Origin: JADFSZ01 sp022560555 [NCBI: PVC group bacterium]
GTDB taxonomy: Bacteria; GCA-001730085; JADFSZ01
Direction: 5' to 3'
DNA length: 12,890 nucleotides
Assembly (NCBI GenBank): GCA_022560555.1
Contig: JADFSZ010000029.1
Coordinates: 1 to 12,890 of the forward strand
Below the pieces are notes generated by a model. The model was not told where the DNA came from, searched no databases, and saw only the letters and a list, made by a program, of their open reading frames with translations. How positions within the stretch are numbered: position 1 is the stretch's first letter; each line of letters opens with the position of its first letter. The position numbers were made by a program, and so were the translations under genes. Shown here piece after piece: positions 5,447-12,890 of this stretch.

Positions 5447-5492
5447 AGACGTGTTTAATAAATTGTTGACAACCTAAAGAGAGGAATGACTT

Positions 5493-6548
5493 ATGGCTGA
5501 TTTTAACTGGGATGATATCAAAAGTCCTGAAGATATCATCAATTTTGGAAAAAAAGGCATGGCGAAAATAAAAGGGAAACCCTATATCCCGATCTTGATT
5601 GTAGGGATAATTGTTGTCATGATTGGGTATTCGGGACTGTTCACGATTGAAGCGGATGAGCTTGGCGTTGTGACGCGGTTTGGGAAATATAATCGAACGG
5701 TTGATTCCGGATTGAATTTCAAGATTCCCATAAATATTGAGAAGGTCTATCGGGTGTTCAAAATCCAGAAAGTGTTTACGGAAGAATTTGGTTTTCGTAC
5801 GGCCGCGGCGGGTATACGATCAAAATTTACGCGCGATGGGTTTTTACATGAATCCTTAATGTTGACAGGAGATTTGAACGCCGTTGAGGTTTCCTGGATC
5901 GTCGTTTTTAATATTAAAAACGCCGAGAATTTTTTGTTTAACCTTAAGGAGTCGGCGGATTTTCTTGTCAGACACAGACGGAATATGAGAATTGGACACG
6001 CGACGGTAAGGGATTTGTCCCAGGCGATCATGCGCCAGGTTATTGGCGATTATTCGGTCAATGAAGTTCTGACGGATAAAAAAGAAGAGATTCGTCTTAT
6101 CGTGAAAACGAAGCTTCAAGAAAGCCTGGATCAGTATGATGCCGGCATTCTGATCGCGGAAGTCGAGTTAAAGGATGTCCAAGCGCCGGGAAAAGTTCAA
6201 GATGCCTTCAATGAAGTCAACCGGGCCGAGCAGGAAAAAGAACGTATGATCCTGGAGGCCGAAACGTCGTACAACAAGGTGATCGAGGAAGCCAAGGGAA
6301 TTGCAGCCAAAAAAATTCTCGAAAGCGAAGGGTATTATGAGGAAAGAACAAATCAGGCTAAGGGGGATGTTGCCGCTTTTCTTGCCATGCTCAAAGAATA
6401 CAAGGGGAATAAGGCTATCACAAAGAAAAGGCTGTATCTCGAAACCATGACCCGCGTTTTAAAGAAAGTCGAAAAGAAGTATATTATTGACGAAGATGTA
6501 AGGGGCGTTTTGCCTCTGCTGAATATCGGAGAGGGGAGTGCGCTATGA
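5493..6548 (+). CDS. hflK: HflK-like SPFH/band 7 membrane protein
   Basis: HflK and HflC assemble at the inner membrane into a large cage around the protease FtsH and restrain its activity on membrane proteins. The 351-residue product has a short cytoplasmic N-terminus, one membrane helix at about residues 31-50 (YIPILIVGIIVVMIGYSGLF), then the band 7 domain starting EADELGVVTRFGKYNRTVDSG and the coiled-coil stretch NEVNRAEQEKERMILEAE from about 240 to 300, rich in Glu, Ala and Lys. It lacks the Gly/Asn-rich N-terminus of enterobacterial HflK and is shorter than that 419-residue protein. AGAGAGG-like sequence before ATG 5493 is a fair ribosome binding site. The stop overlaps hflC by ATGA. Order and pairing with hflC support HflK rather than a generic stomatin-like protein. 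No ftsH is in view. Confidence 0.9.
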   Translation: MADFNWDDIKSPEDIINFGKKGMAKIKGKPYIPILIVGIIVVMIGYSGLFTIEADELGVVTRFGKYNRTVDSGLNFKIPINIEKVYRVFKIQKVFTEEFGFRTAAAGIRSKFTRDGFLHESLMLTGDLNAVEVSWIVVFNIKNAENFLFNLKESADFLVRHRRNMRIGHATVRDLSQAIMRQVIGDYSVNEVLTDKKEEIRLIVKTKLQESLDQYDAGILIAEVELKDVQAPGKVQDAFNEVNRAEQEKERMILEAETSYNKVIEEAKGIAAKKILESEGYYEERTNQAKGDVAAFLAMLKEYKGNKAITKKRLYLETMTRVLKKVEKKYIIDEDVRGVLPLLNIGEGSAL

Positions 6549-7504
6549 AAAAATACATAGGAATAATTGTTTTAGTTTTGTTTATCGTATTTGCCTTGCT
6601 TGCGAAGGAGCTGTTTTTTATTGTTCAGGAAACCGATCAGGTCATTGTGACCCAATTCGGAAAGCCCGTCGGAGAGGCGATCACAACCGCGGGCCTGCGT
6701 TTCAAACTCCCGTGGCAAAAGACGATTTATTTTGAAAAACGCGTGCTGCGTTGGGACGGGGATCCGAAGGATATGCCGACAAAAGATAAGCGGAATATCT
6801 TTATCGATACCACGGCCCGATGGCAGATTACGGATCCGCTTCTCTTCTATCAGGCGGCAAGAAATATCAACGGCGCGGCGAAAATATTGGATGGCTATAT
6901 CGATGCGGCCACGCGGGAAGTTATCAGTAAATTCAATCATGTCGAAGCGATCCGCAGCAGCAATCGTATCATTGCCATTGTACAGGAGGAGAATGTTCAA
7001 TACGATGTGTCTTTGGTCAAAGAGGCCATGGTGAAAATTGAGTTTGGACGGGATAGCTTAACGGCTTTGATTCTTAAAAACGCGGCGAAAAAAATAAAGG
7101 ACACAGGAATCACTCTGATTGATGTCAAAATCAAACGAATCAATTACATCGATGAAGTTCTCAAAGACGTGTATCGCCGTATGATTGCTGAAAGAAACCG
7201 CATTGCGGAAAAATACCGTTCGGAAGGAAAGGGCCAAAGGGCCAAAGTCGAGGGGCAGATCAAGAAGGAATTGCAAACGATTCAGTCGCAATCCTATCGG
7301 AAAGTCCAGGTTATACGAGGGAAAGCCGATGCCGAAGCCCTGAAAATTTATGCCGATGCTTATGGACAGGATCCGGATTTCTACGGATTTTTGAAAACCC
7401 TGGAAACATACGAACAAACTCTAGATGAGAAAACGACCTTGATATTAGGGACCAATTCGGAATATTTTCGATTGTTAAAGGGATTTCGTCTGAATGAGGA
7501 ATAA
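6545..7504 (+). CDS. hflC: HflC-like SPFH/band 7 membrane protein
   Basis: Partner of HflK in the FtsH-modulating complex. The 319-residue product begins with an N-terminal membrane anchor (KKYIGIIVLVLFIVFALLA, residues 2-20), followed by the band 7 domain: FFIVQETDQVIVTQFGKPVG, GLRFKLPWQ, RVLRWDGDPKDMPTKDKRN, IDTTARWQITDP, typical HflC wording. The stretch YRRMIAERNRIAEKYRSEGKG with RAKVEG and KADAEALKIYADAYGQDPDFY matches the HflC C-terminal half, the last part being a family hallmark. It starts within the hflK stop (ATGA), so equal amounts are probably made by coupled translation. The end carries the ribosome binding site (GAGGAA, 7496-7501) of the next gene. Confidence 0.93.
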   Translation: MKKYIGIIVLVLFIVFALLAKELFFIVQETDQVIVTQFGKPVGEAITTAGLRFKLPWQKTIYFEKRVLRWDGDPKDMPTKDKRNIFIDTTARWQITDPLLFYQAARNINGAAKILDGYIDAATREVISKFNHVEAIRSSNRIIAIVQEENVQYDVSLVKEAMVKIEFGRDSLTALILKNAAKKIKDTGITLIDVKIKRINYIDEVLKDVYRRMIAERNRIAEKYRSEGKGQRAKVEGQIKKELQTIQSQSYRKVQVIRGKADAEALKIYADAYGQDPDFYGFLKTLETYEQTLDEKTTLILGTNSEYFRLLKGFRLNEE

Positions 7505-7510
7505 ACCTTC

Positions 7511-9118
7511 ATGACCCAAAAAGTCATTGTCGAGTTATTTTTAGGCTTAGCTCTTTTTATGTACGGCATGGTTTTGATGACCCAATCCATGAAGTCATTG
7601 TCCTTGGATAAAATCAAGACGGTGATGGGGAAAGCCACCTCAAACAGGTTTAAGTCTTTTTTTGTCGGGCTGGGCGTGACATCTGTCATTCAATCCTCTT
7701 CGGCCACATCTGTTCTGGTTATCGGATTGATTAATGTCGGGGTTTTAACTCTCTATCAGGCTGTGCCGATCATTTTCGGGGCGAATATCGGAACAACCAT
7801 CACAGCTCAACTCATCTCGTTTAATATCACGGATATTGCCCCCTACATGATCATCGGTGGGCTCCTCATCAACTTTATCGCGAAAAGTCAAAAGCGAAAA
7901 AGTTTGGGGATGTCTCTTTTTGGATTCGGCCTTTTGTTTTATGGGCTCACTGTCATGAAACACGCGGTGGGGCCCTTAAAACAGTCGGAGATGATCTCGG
8001 AATTATTCCTGCAATTTGGGAACCATCCCTTTTTGGGAATAATGATCGGATTGATTGTTACCGTTGTCCTGCAGTCAAGCACAACGGTCATTGGACTCAT
8101 GATCGCTTTAGCGTCCATGGGTCTGCTTGACTTAAAACCCGCATTTTTTCTGTTGTTGGGAGACAACATCGGAACGTGTATTACCGCAATTTTAGCGAGC
8201 CTTCACAGCACGCGGTCCGGAAAACGCCTCGCCATAGCCCACACCTTGTTCAATATTATCGGAGCGACAATTGCCATATTTATGGCCCCCTTGTATCTTA
8301 AATATATCCCGATGATATCCGGTGATATATCGCGCCAAATTGCCAATACGCACACGATATTTAACATATTCAACGCATTGCTGTTTTTGCCTTTTGTGCC
8401 GCTCTACGTCAAGTTTTTGAATAAGATTTTTCCCGGAGATGATTATGTGAAAAGAGAGATAAAATACTTAGACAAAAATCTCATGGATACACCGTCGTTG
8501 GCCATCAATTCGGCTGTCCAGGAAATGGTTGTTATGGCGCAGATCTGTAAAGATATGTTACTTAAAGTCCGGGGATTTATCGGAAAATTTGACTATAAAA
8601 AGTTTGATGAAATTGAGACGGACGAATCATCCGTTGATTCTTTGCAGAACAACATCACAAACTACTTGGCGGCTGTCACACGAAAAGAGCTTTCGGAGAA
8701 AGAGGCGCTTCTTCTTCCCAACCTGTTTCATTCTGTGAATGATCTTGAGCGTGTCGGAGATCATGTTGAAAATATCGCGCACATTTTAAGGCGAAAACAT
8801 GAATCACGTATTGATTTGTCAACGGATGGTCAGAAAATGCTAGACGAACTTTTTGAAAATGTTGATCATATGCTGGATCTCACGATCAAATCGATGAAGG
8901 ACGACGATCATGACGCGGCGTGTGAATCGATTAAGGTCGAGGAGAAAACAAATCAGCTCACGAAACATGCCCGTGATGAACATATCCATTGGCTTCGCAC
9001 AGGTGCATCTACTCCGGAAAAATCTCTTTTGTTTAACGATACTTTGCTTCAGTTAGAGAGGATCGGGGACCACCTGTATAATATCACTCAGGGAGTTATT
9101 CATTTCGGAAAGCGTTAA
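7511..9118 (+). CDS. Na+/phosphate cotransporter with C-terminal PhoU-like domain
   Basis: Member of the Na/Pi-cotransporter II family (NptA/YjbB type), which moves phosphate across the inner membrane with sodium. The 535-residue product has two inverted membrane repeats, each with the family signatures: QSSSATS (61-67) with GANIGTT (90-96), and LQSSTT (187-192) with GDNIGTC (217-223). Several hydrophobic helices run from residue 5 to about 300. From about 330 to the end there is a helical PhoU-like domain, with the paired ERVGDHVENIAH and ERIGDHLYNITQG motifs (E-R-x-G-D-H), as in PhoU repeats. Bacterial relatives can export as well as import phosphate; direction cannot be read here. No pho box is evident. 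It starts six bases after hflC and ends one base before alaS. Confidence 0.92.
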   Translation: MTQKVIVELFLGLALFMYGMVLMTQSMKSLSLDKIKTVMGKATSNRFKSFFVGLGVTSVIQSSSATSVLVIGLINVGVLTLYQAVPIIFGANIGTTITAQLISFNITDIAPYMIIGGLLINFIAKSQKRKSLGMSLFGFGLLFYGLTVMKHAVGPLKQSEMISELFLQFGNHPFLGIMIGLIVTVVLQSSTTVIGLMIALASMGLLDLKPAFFLLLGDNIGTCITAILASLHSTRSGKRLAIAHTLFNIIGATIAIFMAPLYLKYIPMISGDISRQIANTHTIFNIFNALLFLPFVPLYVKFLNKIFPGDDYVKREIKYLDKNLMDTPSLAINSAVQEMVVMAQICKDMLLKVRGFIGKFDYKKFDEIETDESSVDSLQNNITNYLAAVTRKELSEKEALLLPNLFHSVNDLERVGDHVENIAHILRRKHESRIDLSTDGQKMLDELFENVDHMLDLTIKSMKDDDHDAACESIKVEEKTNQLTKHARDEHIHWLRTGASTPEKSLLFNDTLLQLERIGDHLYNITQGVIHFGKR

Positions 9119-9119
9119 C

Positions 9120-11951
9120 ATGAAAGCTTTAACCTCCCGGGACATCCGAAAAGAATTTCTAAAATATTTCCAAGATAAAGGTCACACCTTGTGTCCAAGC
9201 GATGGGCTGATTCCTGCCCATGATCCAACCTTATTGTTTACCACCGCCGGCATGGTTCAGTTTAAGCCTTTGTGGGCCGGGGGGGAGCTTCCTTATAAGC
9301 GAGCGGTATCTATTCAAAAATGTTTGAGGGCCGGAGGGAAAGGGAGTGATTTGGAAAATGTGGGTAAAACCTTACGGCATCACACATTTTTTGAAATGCT
9401 GGGCAATTTTTCGTTCGGGGACTATTTTAAAAAAGAAGCCATCCAATGGGCCTGGGAATTTGTTGTGAATGTTTTAGAAATTCCGAAAGAAAAATTATGG
9501 GTATCGATTTTCGAGGCCGATGAAGAAGCTGATAAGATCTGGAGAAAATATATTAATGAATCACGTATTGTTCGACTTGGTATAGAAGATAATTTCTGGG
9601 GTCCTGCCGGGAACGCGGGAGCCTGTGGACCCTGTTCGGAGATGTACATTGATCTTGGGCCCGGCAAAGGTTGTTCTAAGAGCTCTTGTGCGGTAGGGTG
9701 TGATTGTGAACGCTATTTGGAATTTTGGAATATTGTTTTTCCGCAATATTTCCAAGATGAGTCCGGTACAAGGGGCCCCTTGCAGAGGCGGGGGATTGAC
9801 ACAGGATTAGGGTTGGAGCGTCTAGCAACGATCTTGCAGGGGGTCGAAAATAATTACGAGACAGATCTTTTTCGCCCCATCGTCAAAGAAATTCTCAAAC
9901 ATTGCCCAAAGGACATTCAGTATCCGGATAATGAACGCCATAAAGTGTCCGTGCATGTGATTGCCGATCATATCCGTACACTTGTTTTTACTATATCAGA
10001 GAACATTATTCCTTCCAATGAGGGGCGGGGATATGTGATACGCAGGATTTTGAGGCGGGCTCTACGCCATGCGAGAATGTTGGGAATCACGGAGTGCCTT
10101 TTAGTGGATCTCGTTCAAGGTGTCGTGAAACAAATGTCGGAGGCATATCCGCATTTGAAGGAAACCGAAGAGCATGTGAAAAAAGTTATCCGGGCAGAAG
10201 AAAATAGTTTTGCGTTAGTACTCAGTGCAGGATTGGAAGTCTTGGAGTCTCTCATCGCTGAACTACGCTCACAAAAACAAAAAGTTCTACCGGGTGACAA
10301 AATATTTTATTTGTATGACACTCTTGGTTTTCCTGTAGATTTGATTAAGGATATTACAGCTGATGAAGGTTTTGTCATGGACGAGAAAGGTTTTCAAAGG
10401 TTGATGGACGCGCAAAAAGAGCGCGCACGGGCCGGTTGGCAGGGCGATAAAAATGCACAACAAGATGAAGTATTTAAGGCCCTTGCCAAAGAATTGCCCG
10501 TCAATGAGTTTATTCGGGATAAAGGATTAGTCATTGAAACAAAAATCTTAGCTCTTGTTAAAGACGGTCAAGTTGTTGATGAAGTTCAAGCTCCGGATAT
10601 ACCAGAAAATAAGACGAGACCTATCCCTTCAGTCGATGTCGATATGATTCTTGAAGAAACACCGTTTTATCCTAAGGGGGGCGGCCAAATTGGTGACACG
10701 GGACACATTAAAATGACGCAAGGCGAGTTCTTTGTCTTGGGTACACGCCGTGTGGGAGACAAAATAATACTTCATACAGGAAATGTGCGAGGTGGGTCTT
10801 TTAAAAAAGGGGATACTGTAAAAGCTATCGTGAACAAAGAGCGACGAGCAAAAATTATGTCCCATCATACGGTGACACATATCTTGCAAGCGGTTCTGCA
10901 AGAGTGTATTGATAAAAATATCAAGCAAGCGGGTTCTTATGTCGGAGATGAACGCCTGCGTTTTGATTTTAGTCATTTTGAAGCCTTAAGTGCTGAGCAG
11001 ATTACAAAAGTTGAGAGGCGTGTGAACGAACTTATTAAAAAAGATGACACCGTAACGGAAAAAAATCTTCTCCTAAAAGAAGCCAAAGCTTTGGGGGCTA
11101 TGGCGCTTTTTGGCGAAAAATATGCCGAAAAAGTTCGAATGATCAGCATCGGTGAATTCAGCAAAGAACTGTGCGGGGGAACACATGTAGCCCATGCAAA
11201 TGAGATCGGACAGTTTAGAATTGTTTCTGAGAAATCTGTGGCGGCCGGAATCCGGCGCATTGAGGCCATAGCGGGTAAAGCGGCCGAAGATGACTTGAAA
11301 AGAAAAAAGGAGAAAGTTCATGAATTGGCAAAAGATCTTGAAATCCCGGTTTATGAAGATATATCGGTAAACCTCGTGTTTAAAATTGAACCTAAAAAAA
11401 ACTATTTAGGAAATATCGCAGAATACCGACAAGAAAAAGTTAACTCTGAGAAAAAGAAGATTTCAGATCTCATCGCCAGTATAAAACTTGTTTCTCAGGA
11501 AGTTCCAAAAAGTTTATTCGAGGCTCAACAAGCCCTAAAAGAGAGAGAAAAGAATCTGGCCAAGGAGGGAAAAAATCTCGTTAAAAAAACGGCTGAAGAT
11601 ATTTGTCATGATGTGTTTAAGGTGAACTCAGTTCAATGTGTCGCTTCTCAAGTGACTGTGAGTGATGTGCCCCAGTTGAGACTCATGATGGATGCCATTA
11701 AGAAAAAATTAAAATCAGGCATTTTTGTTTTGGGGGCAGAAATTGCCTCCAAAGGCGTATTGCTCGTCGGGGTTTCAAAAGATTGTTTGAAAACAGGGTA
11801 TCATGCAGGTAGAATTGTAGCCGCTTTAGCCAAAGAGGCCGGTGGAAGCGGCGGAGGAAAGCCGGAATTGGCCCAAGCGGGTGTGCCGGATGTGAGCCGC
11901 TTAGAACATGTTGTATCCAACGCGAAGTCAATCATAAAAAATACAAAATAA
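9120..11951 (+). CDS. alaS: Alanyl-tRNA synthetase
   Basis: Charges tRNA-Ala and hydrolyses mischarged Ser- and Gly-tRNA. The 943-residue product has every domain: class II catalytic core (about 1-260, from LTSRDIRKEFLKYFQDKGHT through RHHTFFEMLGNFSFGDYFKKE and GIDTGLGLERLATIL), the tRNA-recognition helices (to about 460), the editing domain with zinc ligands His583, His587, Cys685 and His689 (HTVTH and CGGTH), and the C-Ala domain ending with GGSGGGKPELAQAG (908-921). It is about 65 residues longer than the E. coli enzyme: some 19 extra before the editing site, and most in the charged linker at about 720-845. Near 169-196 is a cluster of Cys (169, 172, 185, 190, 194, 196) before the ERYLEFWN motif, a form known from other bacterial and archaeal AlaRS. 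The start is one base after the symporter stop, with only a weak GGAAAG before it. Confidence 0.98.
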   Translation: MKALTSRDIRKEFLKYFQDKGHTLCPSDGLIPAHDPTLLFTTAGMVQFKPLWAGGELPYKRAVSIQKCLRAGGKGSDLENVGKTLRHHTFFEMLGNFSFGDYFKKEAIQWAWEFVVNVLEIPKEKLWVSIFEADEEADKIWRKYINESRIVRLGIEDNFWGPAGNAGACGPCSEMYIDLGPGKGCSKSSCAVGCDCERYLEFWNIVFPQYFQDESGTRGPLQRRGIDTGLGLERLATILQGVENNYETDLFRPIVKEILKHCPKDIQYPDNERHKVSVHVIADHIRTLVFTISENIIPSNEGRGYVIRRILRRALRHARMLGITECLLVDLVQGVVKQMSEAYPHLKETEEHVKKVIRAEENSFALVLSAGLEVLESLIAELRSQKQKVLPGDKIFYLYDTLGFPVDLIKDITADEGFVMDEKGFQRLMDAQKERARAGWQGDKNAQQDEVFKALAKELPVNEFIRDKGLVIETKILALVKDGQVVDEVQAPDIPENKTRPIPSVDVDMILEETPFYPKGGGQIGDTGHIKMTQGEFFVLGTRRVGDKIILHTGNVRGGSFKKGDTVKAIVNKERRAKIMSHHTVTHILQAVLQECIDKNIKQAGSYVGDERLRFDFSHFEALSAEQITKVERRVNELIKKDDTVTEKNLLLKEAKALGAMALFGEKYAEKVRMISIGEFSKELCGGTHVAHANEIGQFRIVSEKSVAAGIRRIEAIAGKAAEDDLKRKKEKVHELAKDLEIPVYEDISVNLVFKIEPKKNYLGNIAEYRQEKVNSEKKKISDLIASIKLVSQEVPKSLFEAQQALKEREKNLAKEGKNLVKKTAEDICHDVFKVNSVQCVASQVTVSDVPQLRLMMDAIKKKLKSGIFVLGAEIASKGVLLVGVSKDCLKTGYHAGRIVAALAKEAGGSGGGKPELAQAGVPDVSRLEHVVSNAKSIIKNTK

Positions 11952-11966
11952 AAAGGCGATTGTATT

Positions 11967-12890
11967 ATGCCCATAAAAATAATCCGCAGTTTAGCTTCAG
12001 CGCATAAAGAAATTGACCGTTTAGCTTCGCGCGGAGATTTTCTTAATAAAAAAAATGAAAGTATAGTGAAAACGATTATTACGGATGTGCGTCGGAATGG
12101 GGATCGTGCGGTCAAAAAATATTCGAAAAAATTTGATTCTGTTACACAGAAAAATCTTCGAGTGCCCCCAAAGGAAATCGATCGAGCCTATCGATCACTG
12201 AGCCGGGCGCATCGCATGCTATTTCAACGAGTCATCAAAAATGTGCGCGCGTTTCACAAGATTGAACGAAAAAAATCATGGATAAAAAAAATGGGGCACT
12301 GCCGCTTAGGCGAGAGAATCACGGCTGTGTCCAGCGTTGGTATCTACATCCCCGGGGGTCTTGCCCCTTTGGTATCAAGCGTATTTATGACGGTAATTCC
12401 CGCCCAGGCGGCCGGGGTTAAAAAGATTATTGTTACGAGTCCTCCCGCTTACAAAGGCCGCGTGAATCCCATTATCCTGGCTGCGTTGAAGATGTTAGGA
12501 ATCCGTGATGTGTTTTCAGTCGGAGGCGCTCAAGCGATCGCGGCGATGGCCTTTGGGACTCAAACGATACCGAGAGTCGATAAAATTGTTGGCCCGGGAA
12601 ATCGTTGGGTGACGTTAGCAAAAAAGGCCGTCTACGGGATTGTGGATATTGATATGCTGGCCGGGCCGAGTGAAATTGTGATTGTATCCGGTTCGAAGGG
12701 ACGAGCCGATTTTATCGCGAGTGATCTCTTGGCGCAAGCGGAGCATGATCCGATGGCATCAAGCATTTTGATTACCAACTCCAAACATCTTGCTGCGAAT
12801 GTTAAAAAAGAAGTGACAAAACAATTAAACGATTTAGATCGAACCCGATCAATTGCCAAAAAATCGCTCACCCGGTGGGGACGGATCATG
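11967..12890 (+). CDS. hisD: Histidinol dehydrogenase (partial, cut by window end)
   Basis: Catalyses the last two oxidations of histidine biosynthesis, histidinol to histidine, using NAD+ and zinc. The frame from ATG 11967 stays open for 308 codons to the last base; the family has about 430 residues, so roughly the last quarter is missing. Recognised blocks are VGIYIPGGLAPLVSSV, GVKKIIVTSPP, VGGAQAIAAMAFGTQTIP, VDKIVGPGNRWVTLAKKAVY, MLAGPSEIVIV and DLLAQAEHDPMASSIL. The first two zinc ligands, Gln257 and His260 (AQAEH), are present; the catalytic Glu-His pair and remaining ligands would lie beyond the window. The N-terminal third is unusually Lys/Arg-rich. The gene starts 15 bases after alaS behind a weak AAAAGG, so it probably shares its transcript. 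Other his genes may follow, which cannot be seen. Confidence 0.97.
   Translation, partial: MPIKIIRSLASAHKEIDRLASRGDFLNKKNESIVKTIITDVRRNGDRAVKKYSKKFDSVTQKNLRVPPKEIDRAYRSLSRAHRMLFQRVIKNVRAFHKIERKKSWIKKMGHCRLGERITAVSSVGIYIPGGLAPLVSSVFMTVIPAQAAGVKKIIVTSPPAYKGRVNPIILAALKMLGIRDVFSVGGAQAIAAMAFGTQTIPRVDKIVGPGNRWVTLAKKAVYGIVDIDMLAGPSEIVIVSGSKGRADFIASDLLAQAEHDPMASSILITNSKHLAANVKKEVTKQLNDLDRTRSIAKKSLTRWGRIM

Noticed and set aside
5466-5495. Perfect TTGACA before hflK
   Set aside because: A -10 at normal spacing would fall on the hflK start codon (near 5489-5494), and no TATAAT-like bases are there, so it is not a convincing promoter for hflK.
12632-12889. Reverse-strand open frame at the right edge
   Set aside because: Lies antisense to the conserved zinc-ligand region of hisD; the + strand frame is plainly the gene.

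Overview
The window reads as ordinary chromosomal DNA of a Gram-negative-type bacterium with moderate GC. All genes visible to me lie on the + strand, packed tightly, with short gaps, ATGA overlaps and one TTG start. The gene set is mostly conserved housekeeping: peptide deformylase, Met-tRNA formyltransferase, YajQ, RecA, HflK/HflC, a Na/phosphate symporter, alanyl-tRNA synthetase and histidinol dehydrogenase. The mix of MEMO-, YkgJ- and DUF1844-type proteins next to def/fmt, and the protein style, would fit a candidate phylum such as Omnitrophota or another PVC-like or deltaproteobacterial-type lineage. This placement is a guess from gene content, not a measurement.

Layout. (1) 1-2238: the last codons of an unidentified gene run into a MEMO1-family protein, a CxxCxxCC (YkgJ-type) cysteine cluster protein, a DUF1844 protein and peptide deformylase (def), probably one transcription unit. 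Three of these are known or likely metal-binding proteins. (2) 2239-2697: about 460 bases without a gene separate def from fmt, genes that are usually adjacent. This stretch is not featureless: it holds a nested set of complementary arms (2353-2598) that can fold into a closed multibranch structure, plus a 7-base tandem repeat and an 11-base direct repeat. It is the least explained part of the window. (3) 2698-3636: fmt, starting at a TTG with a good Shine-Dalgarno. (4) 3654-4258: a good sigma70-type promoter, then yajQ, which lacks a recognisable Shine-Dalgarno. (5) 4328-5446: recA with a K/E-rich N-terminal extension, closed by a clear rho-independent terminator. (6) 5493-12890: hflK-hflC-Na/Pi symporter-alaS-hisD, very tightly packed (4-base overlap, then gaps of 6, 1 and 15 bases), hisD running off the window.

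How they fit together: Def and Fmt are the two halves of the N-formyl cycle of translation (Fmt formylates initiator Met-tRNA; Def removes the formyl group from nascent proteins). AlaRS supplies Ala-tRNA. RecA is followed, not by recX then alaS as in many bacteria, but by a terminator and the membrane-protein genes hflKC and a phosphate symporter, which lead into alaS and a histidine biosynthesis gene. I see no mobile element genes, tRNA or rRNA genes, or CRISPR array.
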